Assembly (NCBI RefSeq): GCF_002899945.2
Contig: NZ_PPEG02000013.1
Location: forward strand, 50,255 to 114,254
Source of the DNA: Chryseobacterium viscerum
Lineage (GTDB): Bacteria; Bacteroidota; Bacteroidia; Flavobacteriales; Weeksellaceae
DNA length: 64,000 nucleotides
Direction: 5' to 3'
Below, one piece after another: positions 1-9,046 of the stretch (within the stretch, counting starts at the first letter, position 1; the number at the start of each line of letters is the position of its first letter). The notes under the pieces are model-generated. The model worked only from the letters and a program-made list of their open reading frames with translations, searched no databases and was not told the origin of the DNA. The translations under genes were made by a program, and so were the position numbers.

Positions 1-2
1 AA

Positions 3-386
3 CTGAATATTGCCAAACCTGTCAAGGGCAGTAATATCAAGATCAACAGTTACTTGGAGAGCCTTTCGGCAACGAAATATGAGGATTATGCATACAGAAG
101 CAGAACGAACCCGGCAGAGGAGACCTTTTTTACCAACCCGAACAACAGGATCAAATATGAAGATGTTATCACCGAAGCAGGTATTGATATTATTAACGGA
201 ATAGAGGGTGTGATCAAACCTAATCTGAGACCACTAGGACTCATTAATCCGGCCTATAAGATTTTTGGTTTGGGAACACATTTTTTCACATGGAGGAATA
301 TCCCTAATAATTGCCCGTTGGTATATTGGTGGGAGGTTCCGGGGCATCAGTGGAAACCACTTTTTCCCGTAACCAATAGAGGATAA
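3..386 (+). CDS. C-terminal part of an unknown protein, cut by the window edge
   Basis: The frame is open from base 3 to a TAA at 386, so the gene begins left of the window; an internal ATG at 54 is probably not its start. The visible 127 residues are rich in Asn, Pro and aromatic residues and end with PGHQWKPLFPVTNRG. I recognise no domain. It lies 24 bp before a NADAR gene on the same strand. Since NADAR proteins can act as antitoxins in DNA or RNA ADP-ribosylation systems, this could be the tail of a toxin or polymorphic effector, but nothing in the visible residues shows it. Confidence 0.6.
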   Translation: MNIAKPVKGSNIKINSYLESLSATKYEDYAYRSRTNPAEETFFTNPNNRIKYEDVITEAGIDIINGIEGVIKPNLRPLGLINPAYKIFGLGTHFFTWRNIPNNCPLVYWWEVPGHQWKPLFPVTNRG

Positions 387-410
387 ATAAAAAATGTTTA
401 ATTTAGCACT

Positions 411-1028
411 ATGAATCCGAGCATTAGAGAATACAATACTAAAGAAATCTTAAGTTTTGCAAAAACTGAGAACAAGTTTGGAGGCCTTTCTAATATGGCT
501 CCGGGATATTCTCTGTTCATTAACGAGGTCAATATTCAAAGTTCCGAAATTCTTTACCAAGCTTGTAAATTTCCATTGTTTCCATTGATTCAAAATGAAA
601 TTATTGAAACTAAGAATCCAATGGACGCAAAAGCTGTCAGTAGAAAATATCAAAAATACAGCCGACAGGATTGGGACAGCGTTAAATTCAAAGTCATGAA
701 ATGGTGTCTTGAGGTAAAACTGATACAGAATTTTGATACATTTTCTAAATTGTTATTAAGTACCGGTGACAAAACTATTGTTGAGTTTTCTAAAAAGGAT
801 GATATCTGGGGAGCTAAACCCATAAATCCCAATTTACTTCAAGGGCAAAATGCACTGGGAAGACTTCTTATGCAGCTACGGGAGAAGATCAAGTCTTCTG
901 CTTTGACAAAAGAAAGTATAATTCTTGAACCTGAAATTAAAGCTTTTTTGCTATTTGATAATCCAATCAAAGAGGTACATAATGATAATTATTTCATTAA
1001 AGATTTAGATGATATTTACGCTCACTAG
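411..1028 (+). CDS. NADAR (YbiA-like) domain protein, probable N-glycosidase / ADP-ribose hydrolase
   Basis: A 205-residue protein with the NADAR pattern: an early F-GGLSNM segment (about residues 23-29) followed by a Y-A-K type segment (ILYQACKFP), then DWDSVKFKVMKW, a TGDKTIVEFSKKDDIWG block and GQNALGRLLMQLRE near residue 150. Known NADAR proteins cleave N-glycosidic bonds in riboflavin intermediates or remove ADP-ribose from nucleic acids. The C-terminal 45 residues lie outside the domain. The gene ends at a TAG, after which the same frame stays open for 45 more codons, so the natural protein may have been longer. It follows the preceding ORF by 24 bp and may be co-transcribed with it. 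Confidence 0.75.
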   Translation: MNPSIREYNTKEILSFAKTENKFGGLSNMAPGYSLFINEVNIQSSEILYQACKFPLFPLIQNEIIETKNPMDAKAVSRKYQKYSRQDWDSVKFKVMKWCLEVKLIQNFDTFSKLLLSTGDKTIVEFSKKDDIWGAKPINPNLLQGQNALGRLLMQLREKIKSSALTKESIILEPEIKAFLLFDNPIKEVHNDNYFIKDLDDIYAH

Positions 1029-1166
1029 ATAAAAGAAATCAAGCAAGCAGAAAGAGATTTTATGAAGAATCAGATTTTGGCTCAATATCAAATACCTCCG
1101 TTGAGATTTTCAACTGCAGAGAGTGGAGAGAAAGAGAGGTTGACTGAAAATTTAAAAGAAATGTAA
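1029..1166 (+). other. In-frame continuation of the NADAR gene after its TAG
   Basis: Immediately after the TAG at 1026-1028 the same frame reads 45 further codons to a TAA at 1164-1166. The translation starts IKEIKQAERDFMKNQ and is hydrophilic and helix-like, as expected for a normal protein tail. An ATG at 1062 could start a 34-residue peptide. The simplest reading is a nonsense mutation that cut a longer NADAR protein; stop-codon readthrough is the alternative. Confidence 0.45.
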
Positions 1167-1249
1167 TTTTAAAATTTTCTTGAATACGGAAAACCGTAAT
1201 AAATTAATTTGAAGTAGTTTTAGATTTGTAGATATAAAAATTATTTACA

Positions 1250-1660
1250 ATTAAAAAATCATTACTTTATCTTTTATTAATATTCTCTTTAATTTCCTGT
1301 ACAAATTATTAAACTGTCCTGCTACAGGAAGACACACCACTCTATTCCAGCAGTAACAGCGAAACTTATACCACAGTTATTCCTAAAGGCACAAAGGTAT
1401 ATTTATCATCCAAACCCAACAGAAAAAATTATAATAGGAAGATCAAATGGGGAAATTATTGTGGATGGGCTAATAATCCTCAGCATTCAACATACAGCAA
1501 CTCTACCAAGACATCATCATATACTTCTCCAACAGTTAACTCAGGTTCCAGCTATAATTCAGGATCGAGTTCCGGAGGATCGGTAAGTGTCAAGGGCTAT
1601 ACCCGAAAGGATGGTACCTATGTTAGACCACTTACCAGAAGTACTCCGAGAAGAAGGTAA
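1250..1660 (+). pseudogene. Decayed small lipoprotein gene (SH3-like, Gly/Ser-rich tail)
   Basis: The frame reads a lipoprotein signal ending in the lipobox-like FSLISC, then meets TAA at 1310-1312. After that it is open for 115 codons: a segment like a short SH3-type domain (TPLYSSSNSETYTTVIPKGT), a Ser/Gly-rich stretch, and a basic end with DGTYVRPLTRSTPRRR. That basic ending is familiar from small exported Bacteroidota proteins. Where the ATG should be (1250-1252) there is ATT. Loss of the start and an in-frame stop right after the lipidated Cys argue for a dead gene. Confidence 0.6.
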
Positions 1661-1817
1661 TGCTATTATAAATTGTTGATTGCAGAACATCTTATTTTAC
1701 GTATAACAAAATTCAATACGGTTTTCCGTAAAGAATTTATAAAATACAGGTTTACTTTTGAGGCTGATATTAATCTGTTTTGATATCATCAATAAGTATT
1801 AACCAATTCTTTTTGCT

Positions 1818-1958
1818 ATGAGCACGATCGAAGCAATCAAGCCGGGACCTAAACCGAAAAAACCAGATGGCGAGCCCGACAAAAGAAGGAGAGTCACACC
1901 TCCAAATCAACCTAAACATCCAAAACTAAAACCTCATGAACATGAGAAGGGAGATTAA
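1818..1958 (+). CDS. Small proline/lysine-rich protein, unknown
   Basis: An ATG-to-TAA frame of 46 residues, very rich in Pro, Lys, Arg and His (for example KPGPKPKKPDGEPDKRRR). No signal peptide or membrane segment is visible. A clear intrinsic terminator follows 18 bp after the stop, which supports real expression. Function unknown; composition suggests an unstructured, nucleic-acid- or envelope-binding peptide, but that is a guess. Confidence 0.45.
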   Translation: MSTIEAIKPGPKPKKPDGEPDKRRRVTPPNQPKHPKLKPHEHEKGD

Positions 1959-1976
1959 CAAAGGATGAATGGAATT

Positions 1977-2000
1977 AGCAGCTTTAGGGCTGCTTTTTTT
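1977..2000 (+). terminator. Intrinsic terminator
   Basis: Perfect stem AGCAGC / GCTGCT with a 6-base loop followed directly by seven T. It closes the small ORF at 1818-1958. Confidence 0.8.
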
Positions 2001-2046
2001 GTAACATTCCAAATATATATGCTTAACTTCAACGGAAATATAAATT

Positions 2047-2478
2047 ATGCGAAATATCTTAATGATCAGCTTTTTTTTGGCTTTCTGCAACGTGTTTTCA
2101 CAAGAGAATAAAATCCACAAAGAGAAATGGCATTGGAATAGTAAAACACAGGATAGCAACGCTGGATATGCTCAGGCTGTCAAAGTGGATAATGTTATCT
2201 ATATTTCCGGTGTTGTGACGAATAATATTACACCTGAAGGAATCACTTCCGTTTACAATAATTTAAAAGCTGTGCTGGCAAACTATGGAGCTACGTTTGA
2301 TAACGTCGTGAAGGAAAACTTATACACTACAGACATCGAGGCAATGAAAAAATACAATAATGTTCGCAAGAAATTCTACAATAATGATTTTCCAGCGGCA
2401 ACTTGGGTACAGGTGCAAAGATTATATATGCCGGATTCTAAATTGGAAGTGGAATTGGTTGCACACTTACCAAAGTAG
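2047..2478 (+). CDS. Exported RidA/YjgF-family protein lacking the usual arginine
   Basis: 143 residues. The first 18 form a signal peptide (hydrophobic run LMISFFLAFCNVF followed by SQ), so the protein is probably periplasmic, unlike cytosolic RidA. The rest matches the RidA fold: AVKVDNVIYISGVV, a central LKAVLANYGATFDNVVKENLYTTD and the C-terminal FPAATWVQVQRLYMPDSKLEVELVA. In enamine/imine deaminase RidA the corresponding site reads P-A-R-S/T and its Arg binds the substrate carboxylate; here it is P-A-A-T. It is therefore probably not a standard 2-aminoacrylate deaminase. Single gene between unrelated neighbours. Confidence 0.85.
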   Translation: MRNILMISFFLAFCNVFSQENKIHKEKWHWNSKTQDSNAGYAQAVKVDNVIYISGVVTNNITPEGITSVYNNLKAVLANYGATFDNVVKENLYTTDIEAMKKYNNVRKKFYNNDFPAATWVQVQRLYMPDSKLEVELVAHLPK

Positions 2479-2549
2479 TTTACTTAGGCAGTTAAATCAT
2501 TTTATACGAAAGCTAAAATTAACCAACAAGGACACTAAAGCTAATACAT

Positions 2550-2948
2550 ATGAAAAGAGGTGAAATTTACAGACTAAAGAAAGAGTTCCAAAAAGATTAT
2601 CATAAAAAATCTTTTAATCATTCGTTTGTATTTTGGGAGGACTCGGGAATTGATATTAATGGTATTATGATCACCTGCTCTGATAATCCGATGTACGACA
2701 ATAAGCGTTTTGAAGAGAATCATTTTGAACCTGGTCACGAAATTGGCTATGGCAAATCTGCGGATTATCCGGAATCTTATTTCGTACCTGCTTTTCTATT
2801 AAAAAAAGTAAAATTTGAACAGCTGGATTTTGTAGGTAGATTGACACAGGACGGAGTTGATTATATTGAGAAATTGAGATCAGAACTGGAATATACGGAC
2901 TGGGAAACTCATATGTTGGAAATCAAAAAAAGATCCGGAAAACCTTAA
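2550..2948 (+). CDS. Conserved-looking hypothetical protein
   Basis: 132 residues, no signal peptide. It begins MKRGEIYRLKKEFQ, which recalls the first strand of MazF/PemK-type beta-barrel proteins, but the rest (FVFWEDSGIDINGIMITCSD, then YPESYFVPAFLLKKV) has no further toxin signature I recognise. It starts 71 bp after the exported RidA gene on the same strand. I leave its function open. Confidence 0.6.
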   Translation: MKRGEIYRLKKEFQKDYHKKSFNHSFVFWEDSGIDINGIMITCSDNPMYDNKRFEENHFEPGHEIGYGKSADYPESYFVPAFLLKKVKFEQLDFVGRLTQDGVDYIEKLRSELEYTDWETHMLEIKKRSGKP

Positions 2949-2970
2949 TTCTGCAAGTAGAAAATGATAA

Positions 2971-3816
2971 TTAGCAAATCTTTTTTAGTTCTGATATCAT
3001 TTGAAAAGCTATAGATACAGGATATTTATTGACGTGCGAATAAAAAGAGAATCTTTTTTCAAGCGCAATTCTAGCCTGCTCATATTGATGCGTCGATAGT
3101 TTTTCTTCAGGATTAAAGCATTCTTCGATAATATCTTTCTTACTATAAGTCTTGCCTTTTAATGCCAGTGAATTGTAAAAATCCATAAGATCAGCTTCGA
3201 TCAAGTGGCCAGATGTGCTATCAGTCATATGCTCTTCAAGGATAAAAAGATCTTTAAAGATCGAAATGTATTCGGAGAGTTTAATTTTTTTTCTGTTGGC
3301 AAAAATATTGGTGCCATACTGAATTTCAAACCATTTGGACAGCGTATCATTGTCAACTTCCCATTCTTTAGCGATAAAGCTCTGACTGAATCGGATCTTC
3401 TTATCCAGGAAATTGAGAACATCTTGTGATTGATACGTCAATTTTTTATTCTGTATAGATATGATGCCTAATAGGCAGATTTTCTGAAAGAGGATCATCT
3501 GTATAAAAAGACTGGCATATTGATGATAGTTTGATAGAATTGTTTTTAAATTGTCATACTGCTCTATGATTGCAGAAAGATGTTTCATATCTAAGCTTAT
3601 ATCAATAGAGTTGTCAGGTACGGAATTTTCCATGTGATTAAAGGCAGCATTCAGATCGTGTTGCAGTTGCCTGAAACTTTCAGGAAAAATGGGGCGGAAG
3701 GTCTTCCACTCCCCTTCTAAAAATATATTGTACAGCTCCGAGCTGTAATGGTTAAATTTCGGATCATCCATTGAATGACTGTTGGCATCCAATTTTTCCA
3801 GAAGTAGCTGATACAT
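2971..3816 (-). CDS. Hypothetical cytosolic protein
   Basis: 281 residues, largely alpha-helical and hydrophilic, without signal peptide or membrane segment. A middle hydrophobic helix (LFIQMILFQKICLLGIISI) is probably buried. The part KKIRFSQSFIAKEWEVDNDTL looks like a winged-helix or regulatory segment but this is weak. It lies 35 bp downstream of the small SMP-like gene on the same strand and is probably co-transcribed with it. I do not recognise the family. Confidence 0.65.
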   Translation of the reverse strand: MYQLLLEKLDANSHSMDDPKFNHYSSELYNIFLEGEWKTFRPIFPESFRQLQHDLNAAFNHMENSVPDNSIDISLDMKHLSAIIEQYDNLKTILSNYHQYASLFIQMILFQKICLLGIISIQNKKLTYQSQDVLNFLDKKIRFSQSFIAKEWEVDNDTLSKWFEIQYGTNIFANRKKIKLSEYISIFKDLFILEEHMTDSTSGHLIEADLMDFYNSLALKGKTYSKKDIIEECFNPEEKLSTHQYEQARIALEKRFSFYSHVNKYPVSIAFQMISELKKIC

Positions 3817-3851
3817 AAAAAAGGTTTACCTAAAGATAAACCCTTTTTCAA

Positions 3852-3989
3852 TTACTTTTTAGAATTTTTACTGGCCGAGCTGGTCGCTCTTGCCGCAAAA
3901 CTATCCTTCTTGACTGCGCCTCCTGATTTCTTGGCTTCTGCTGACTGAATTCTAGCAGCATCCTCTTTGGTCATTGGTTTCTTTGACAT
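3852..3989 (-). CDS. Small SMP-like (seed-maturation-protein-like) stress peptide
   Basis: A 45-residue protein beginning MSKKPMTKEDAARIQSAEAK and ending in a Lys/Ser-rich tail. The pattern M-T-x-E-D-A-A-R-I-Q-S-A followed by a Gly-containing turn and S-F-A-A-R-A resembles the short repeat of plant seed maturation proteins, which also occurs in small bacterial stress proteins. It is hydrophilic and probably disordered. Its codons are well formed and it precedes the gene at 2971-3816 in the same orientation. Confidence 0.6.
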   Translation of the reverse strand: MSKKPMTKEDAARIQSAEAKKSGGAVKKDSFAARATSSASKNSKK

Positions 3990-4163
3990 AATTTAAATTT
4001 TTTATTGTTAATAGTCAAAGATAGAGCACTTGTATAAAGCTCTGGAAAAGTTTCCCCGATAGAAGGTGTAGTGAAAATACTGAATATTGATATTGAGGAC
4101 TTATGTATTTTTGTTTACTTATTAATAAAGAAAAGTATAATTAATATACCAAGCTAGAATAAC

Positions 4164-4943
4164 ATGATTATCAAAGAAGAAAAAATCGGTAACGGTAACC
4201 ATTGGAATGTATTTAAAGTCACTTTATCTACAAACAACAAGGTCAGAAACGTTATTCATAAAAGATCAATACATCCTCGTGCAGCACCAAGGATTGTTAA
4301 GATTTACGAATCATTGTCGCAATCAACGATGAAAACATTATCGTTTCTTGACTTGTACGATGAAAATACCCTTGAAACTGAAAATTTAAATTCTAACCCT
4401 GATGATGGCTACTTCGTCAGTCCCAATACAGTCCGGTCTTCACCTCATTGCGGCTCAATATTAATGAAGGTTATTAATAAAGAAGATGTTACTGATCAGG
4501 AATTGGAATTTTGCAAGGATTTTGAATTTGACACTCTTGTGGCTGATTCCTCAAGGATTAACAATGATAAAATGCGCGAAAAAAAATTAATCCATAGTGA
4601 AGCGGAACGATTTGTTTATGATTCCAAGATTAATGAGATAGCAAATTTTGAAGAGTTCACCAAAGGAATGCTTGATGACTTAATGAGTGCCTCCAAGTCT
4701 AAATTATCGCTTTATGTCGATGCATTTTTCTTTCGTGTTAATCCTGTCACGAATATCTTGGACTATAAAATCGCTGATTTTGACGGTATCATTTGTATCA
4801 TCGACTCTGATACGACTGTACAGGAATTATTTGCCGCCAACAAAGATAATTTTGAGACAGCACTCCATGAATTTATAATATTCTTCGTTGCTGAGCAAAA
4901 TCAAGATCATTATTTAAAAATGTTGAGCGATCTGTTATCTTAA
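4164..4943 (+). CDS. Hypothetical protein
   Basis: 259 residues, acidic and soluble. There is no signal peptide. A segment near residue 205 reads DYKIADFDGIICIID, which superficially resembles the DFG region of kinase-like folds, but no catalytic loop or P-loop precedes it. It stands alone with about 170 bp of AT-rich sequence before it. I do not recognise the family and would not assign an activity. Confidence 0.6.
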   Translation: MIIKEEKIGNGNHWNVFKVTLSTNNKVRNVIHKRSIHPRAAPRIVKIYESLSQSTMKTLSFLDLYDENTLETENLNSNPDDGYFVSPNTVRSSPHCGSILMKVINKEDVTDQELEFCKDFEFDTLVADSSRINNDKMREKKLIHSEAERFVYDSKINEIANFEEFTKGMLDDLMSASKSKLSLYVDAFFFRVNPVTNILDYKIADFDGIICIIDSDTTVQELFAANKDNFETALHEFIIFFVAEQNQDHYLKMLSDLLS

Positions 4944-5050
4944 GGGGGTATCTTTAATGATAATATTTGCAGATCATATGATGTAATAATTTTACAATAT
5001 CCGGATAAATATATTTCCACAACCAAAATTAAAGTACTCGAGGTAGCTTA

Positions 5051-5269
5051 TTACTCTAATAGAATTTCCACTGCAGACTGCTTGCTATCTTTATAAAGAA
5101 ACCATGAGATGTTGATGATCTTGAGGTAATCTTTTTTTGTACCCAGCTGTTTGAATTCTTTCTCCGATAAAAGTTCAGTGGTTGAAATATATTCTCCTAT
5201 ACGGGGAAAGAATGGGAGGTTCCATTTGATCACTACCGATCCGTGCTGGTAACATAAAAACACTTTCAT
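5051..5269 (-). CDS. Small hypothetical protein of the topB module
   Basis: 72 residues from the ATG at 5269 (MKVFLCYQHGSVVIKW); a longer frame exists upstream but would run into the end of topB with an unlikely sequence. The protein has a basic, mixed composition with no recognisable domain. It begins 37 bp after the topB stop on the same strand and is therefore likely the last gene of that cargo operon. Confidence 0.5.
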   Translation of the reverse strand: MKVFLCYQHGSVVIKWNLPFFPRIGEYISTTELLSEKEFKQLGTKKDYLKIINISWFLYKDSKQSAVEILLE

Positions 5270-5306
5270 GATTTTTATTTCTAAGATACTAATTTTTAAA
5301 ATAAAT

Positions 5307-7436
5307 TTAGTGATCCGGGAATTCAAATATGGTTTTGTGGTCATCTTTCAAAACAATATAGGCACTGAACTTTTTGCCGTTCTTGGCCTTCATATTTTTA
5401 ATGAGCGGGGTTTTTCCATTGTTGATGAGTGAAGTAATCTGCTGTATGCTGAGCTGTATTCCACAAACAGTTCTGAACTGCATCCAGTTGCATTGGTCAT
5501 CAGGACATTTGATTATTTTGTCTTTGATAATGAGGTTCAGCTTCTGGCATTTTGGGCATTTGAGTTCGGGGATATTTTCTTGTAGGATGGATAGTGATAA
5601 TAGTTCTTTAGTAATTTCTCTTGTGTAGTTTTTGATATCGGTGATGAATTGTTTTGAGCTGAGCTCGCCTTTTTCAATCTTGTCCAATGCCATCTCCCAC
5701 TCTGTGGTCATCTGTACATTGGCGATCTTTTGGTCTTTGACAAGGTGATAAACTTTGATTCCTTTTTCGGTTGGTACTAAAGCTTTGTTTTTTCTGGTAA
5801 TGTAGTTTCTGCTGAGCAGCGTTTCAATGATCGAAGCTCTGGTGGCGGGTGTTCCGATACCGATATTTGCAATGGCTTTCTGCGCTTCTTTGTCTTCGAT
5901 TGATCTTCCTGCATTTTCCATAGCTGACAACAAATCTGCCTCATTGTACAGTTTGGGCGCTTGGGTCGTTTTTTCTTTTAGATCAGCTTGCGAAATTTTC
6001 AGCTCATCCCCGATTTTCAATTCAGGAAGTTCAATAAGTCTTTCTTCGACGTTATTGATGTTGTCATTGCTGTTGCAGTTTTCGTTTTTATATGTATTAT
6101 TGTTCTGCTCGGAAAGAATCCCTTTGATGGCTCGCCAGCCTTTAGTCAGTATTTTTGATCCTTTGATGCTGAACTCATAATGATGAACTTTAATAGTGAT
6201 TTGGCTGACTTGTTTGGAACAATGTTCCGAAAGGGATTCCAGTAAACGGTAGGCAATCATATCGTAAATGGCTTTCTCGGTTGCAGTGAGTGCAGATGGT
6301 ATTTTTGTGGTGATCAACAGTCCGTGGTGATCAGTTACTTTGAGATTATTGACCATACGCTTGTTAAAATTGCCGAATTTCAGGTTTGAAATGGCAGGTT
6401 TGAATTGATCGACGGTATTCAGAATTCTGACCAGCTCCGGGATCTCTGCCCAAAGGTCTTCGGGAATGTATTTACTTCCGGTTCGTGGATAGGTGATGAA
6501 TCTCTTTTCATAAAGTCCTTGTGCGGTCTGCAAAACCTCATCGGCTGACAGACATAGCTTTCTGTTGGCTTCCTTCTGAAGTTCTGTCAGGTCAAAAAGT
6601 AAGGGCGATTGTTCTGTTAAAGTTTTAACAGAGACATCTTCAACAGTAGCCCTGCCCTCTCTTTCTATGGATCTTAGGATATGCTCTGCCTGTTTTTTGT
6701 CTTCCCATTGTTCAGTTGACTGGCTGGTGAAATCCAGGTATTCTTTTCGGTGCTTTAACTGGATCTGGAAGTATTTCTTCTGTTTGAAATTTTGATGGTC
6801 TTCAAATCTCTTGCAGATCAAAGCCAGTGTCGGGGTCTGTACCCTGCCTAAAGAATACACATCTTGGTTAGCAGCAATGCTCAATGCCTGGGTGGCATTG
6901 ATCCCAACCAGCCAGTCGGCTTCGCTTCTGGCCTTTGCAGCCTGATACAAACCTTCGAACGCTGAACCCGGCTGAAGCTTTTTGAAACCGTCTTGTATGG
7001 CTTTTTCAGTAAGGGAACTGATCCACAATCGTTCAAATGGTTTGTTGCATCGGAGATATTGATAGATGTATCGGAATATCAGCTCTCCTTCCCTTCCCGC
7101 ATCGGTAGCTACAATAATGCTGTCGCATCTATTGATGATATTTTGTATGATCTTTAATTGTTTGAGTGCGGAAGGATCAGGCTGGTAACCTTTGTGGTTT
7201 TGTTTTTTAATGGGTCTTGAGATCAACAGGAATGGATCGGGAAAGATAGGTAAAGAGGCTTTGTCAAAGCCTCTCATACCATGATCTTCCGGCATTCCCA
7301 ATGACACCAAATGACCTAATGCCCAGGTTATGCAGTAACCGTTGCCCTCCAGGTAACCGTCTTTTCTTTCGTTGGCATTTAACAATTGTGCGATCTCTCG
7401 TGCAACACTTGGCTTTTCTGCGATGATGGCTTTCAT
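5307..7436 (-). CDS. topB: DNA topoisomerase III (type IA), mobile-element type
   Basis: 709 residues, full length for the short TopB form carried by Bacteroidota conjugative elements. The N-terminal TOPRIM domain shows the catalytic Glu in MKAIIAEKPS (E7) and the acidic metal site TDAGREGE (111-118). The active-site Tyr is Y316 in RFITYPRTGS. The C-terminus carries a four-Cys zinc-ribbon-like segment (CPKCQKLNL...CPDDQCNW). The enzyme relaxes or decatenates DNA through a transient 5'-phosphotyrosine link. It follows the DUF3945-like gene in the same direction, the usual order in these elements. Confidence 0.95.
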   Translation of the reverse strand: MKAIIAEKPSVAREIAQLLNANERKDGYLEGNGYCITWALGHLVSLGMPEDHGMRGFDKASLPIFPDPFLLISRPIKKQNHKGYQPDPSALKQLKIIQNIINRCDSIIVATDAGREGELIFRYIYQYLRCNKPFERLWISSLTEKAIQDGFKKLQPGSAFEGLYQAAKARSEADWLVGINATQALSIAANQDVYSLGRVQTPTLALICKRFEDHQNFKQKKYFQIQLKHRKEYLDFTSQSTEQWEDKKQAEHILRSIEREGRATVEDVSVKTLTEQSPLLFDLTELQKEANRKLCLSADEVLQTAQGLYEKRFITYPRTGSKYIPEDLWAEIPELVRILNTVDQFKPAISNLKFGNFNKRMVNNLKVTDHHGLLITTKIPSALTATEKAIYDMIAYRLLESLSEHCSKQVSQITIKVHHYEFSIKGSKILTKGWRAIKGILSEQNNNTYKNENCNSNDNINNVEERLIELPELKIGDELKISQADLKEKTTQAPKLYNEADLLSAMENAGRSIEDKEAQKAIANIGIGTPATRASIIETLLSRNYITRKNKALVPTEKGIKVYHLVKDQKIANVQMTTEWEMALDKIEKGELSSKQFITDIKNYTREITKELLSLSILQENIPELKCPKCQKLNLIIKDKIIKCPDDQCNWMQFRTVCGIQLSIQQITSLINNGKTPLIKNMKAKNGKKFSAYIVLKDDHKTIFEFPDH

Positions 7437-7493
7437 AGGATTGGATTTATTATGATTAGAATTGTTTTTGTGATTGTATTTGTAAGTCTTGGA

Positions 7494-8951
7494 TTACATC
7501 TTGCGCCCTTTGGATCTGACGGGTTTCTTCTGCTGGGCTTCCTGTTGCTTGTTGGCAGGCTGTTGCTGTTTGGAATCTAAAGGCTCTTTGAGATTCTTGG
7601 TGGCTTCATTCGTCTTGCCATCTGAATTGACCGCTTTCTGTGTCTTATGGTCTTCTGATGTTTGGGCTTTTTCTTTCAATTTGTTGGGGTTGGTAAAAGA
7701 AAAATCCGTTTTAGATGTTTCCTTGTTGAAGGTGATGTAGCCTTGGTAGGCTTTTCCTTTGCCGTCAACAAGTCCGTCAACATACACCGTCTGCCCTGCT
7801 TTGAATTTATCATACTGTGCATCATCCAGTTCTTTTCCACGGAATACTCTCGGGGCTTCCCCACCTTTGGATTGATTTTGCAAGGTAGATTGACTCTGCT
7901 GTTGCGTTTGCTGCTGGTTCTGGTTGTTGTTGAAAATGAATTCGACATAGCGTTTGTCAGCATTGAATTGTACGGTGGCATCGAACAGTTCTCCTTTTTT
8001 GGAGGTCATCCCTTCGAGATAAAGCGGTTTGCCTTCCAGCAATGTTTGTTTTTGGTGGTCATCCAATCTGATGCCTTTGATCTCATCGGGAATCTTCATA
8101 TACTCAGCCCTGTAAGCGACAAGTTCATTGGTCAGTCGGTCACGGCTGATGACGGACGGGATGATCTCATCGGTCTTGGGATTGACCAGATCGACGACCC
8201 TGCCCATATTTCCGCTTTCTTTGAGGTTTTTCTTGTCTTCGTCGGTAAACTCGTGACCGAGAAACTTGAGGTTGTAGTTGGGCTCTTTGCGGATGCCGTG
8301 GAGATTCACGGCAACCTCTCCGTTGTCTGCGGTCTGGAGTGATAGACGGACATCCATCTTGCTGACCGCTGTTCCGAGATTGATGGTAATAGGAATTAAA
8401 TTATTGGTCTTGAAACCTCTGAGCAGAGGATCCATAGCATTCATCTTTTCAAGCTTTTCCTGGTTCAGCCCAAATTTCTCCATCGTCTTCCAGTCGATCT
8501 GTTCCGGCTGAAAACGGTATTCCTGATTTTCTGTGTTGTTTTCCATTGTATTCTGATTTTTTATATGGTTTGTATTGTTTGGTAAAACTTCATATTCTTT
8601 CAATTTTTCCTTTTCTTCAGGGGATGCCTGATCGACATACTGCTGAAGGTCTTTCGCCGTATTGACCGCATCGTATTCCGAGACCTTGAAGAAAATGAAA
8701 TGCGAAGGGTTTTTAAGCTGCCGGTAGAAATTGGAAAAGAAGTTGGAGAAGAGATCGCCGTGCTTGTCAACCCGGATCAACTGGTCGTTGTCCTTCTTCT
8801 CGTTGGGAGGGATCTTTTGCAGGTTTCCTTCCTTGTCAATGCCTTTGACCATCTCGACCGCATTGGTATGGATGTTCAGGACAAGCAATGTGTCGGACAC
8901 TGGCTTGATTTTATTCGTTTCATTGGTTGCATTCTGTACCTTCTTTTCCAT
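7494..8951 (-). CDS. DUF3945/DUF4099-type mobile-element protein
   Basis: 485 residues, hydrophilic, no signal peptide. It shows the layout of the DUF4099/DUF3945 proteins that sit beside topB in Bacteroidota integrative elements: an N-terminal segment, a central part with IDWKTMEKFGLNQEKLEKM and repeated short beta-rich units (GIRLDDHQKQTLLEGKPLYL and RGKELDDAQYDKFKAGQTVY share the pattern D-D-x-Q-x-x-x-L/F-x-x-G). The tail is Gln/Lys-rich and disordered. Molecular function is not established; its constant link with topB suggests a role in element DNA handling. Confidence 0.85.
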   Translation of the reverse strand: MEKKVQNATNETNKIKPVSDTLLVLNIHTNAVEMVKGIDKEGNLQKIPPNEKKDNDQLIRVDKHGDLFSNFFSNFYRQLKNPSHFIFFKVSEYDAVNTAKDLQQYVDQASPEEKEKLKEYEVLPNNTNHIKNQNTMENNTENQEYRFQPEQIDWKTMEKFGLNQEKLEKMNAMDPLLRGFKTNNLIPITINLGTAVSKMDVRLSLQTADNGEVAVNLHGIRKEPNYNLKFLGHEFTDEDKKNLKESGNMGRVVDLVNPKTDEIIPSVISRDRLTNELVAYRAEYMKIPDEIKGIRLDDHQKQTLLEGKPLYLEGMTSKKGELFDATVQFNADKRYVEFIFNNNQNQQQTQQQSQSTLQNQSKGGEAPRVFRGKELDDAQYDKFKAGQTVYVDGLVDGKGKAYQGYITFNKETSKTDFSFTNPNKLKEKAQTSEDHKTQKAVNSDGKTNEATKNLKEPLDSKQQQPANKQQEAQQKKPVRSKGRKM

Positions 8952-9046
8952 AGCAGATATTTTGTGCGATGAAGGTAGCGGGATGACTGGTGAATGCCTT
9001 GATCTGGAATTGTGCTTACTTATTTGGCAGTTTCTGTCTTACTTCA

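Noticed and set aside
2550..2948. MazF/PemK toxin
   Set aside because: Only the first residues (MKRGEIY) resemble the family, and no antitoxin gene is adjacent.
4164..4943. Protein kinase-like reading based on IADFDG
   Set aside because: Only a DFG-like phrase is present; no glycine loop, catalytic Lys or HRD-like loop accompanies it.
7386..8972. Long plus-strand frames opposite topB and the DUF3945-like gene (up to 226 codons)
   Set aside because: They are antisense to well-recognised coding regions and have hydrophobic, low-complexity translations without a domain.
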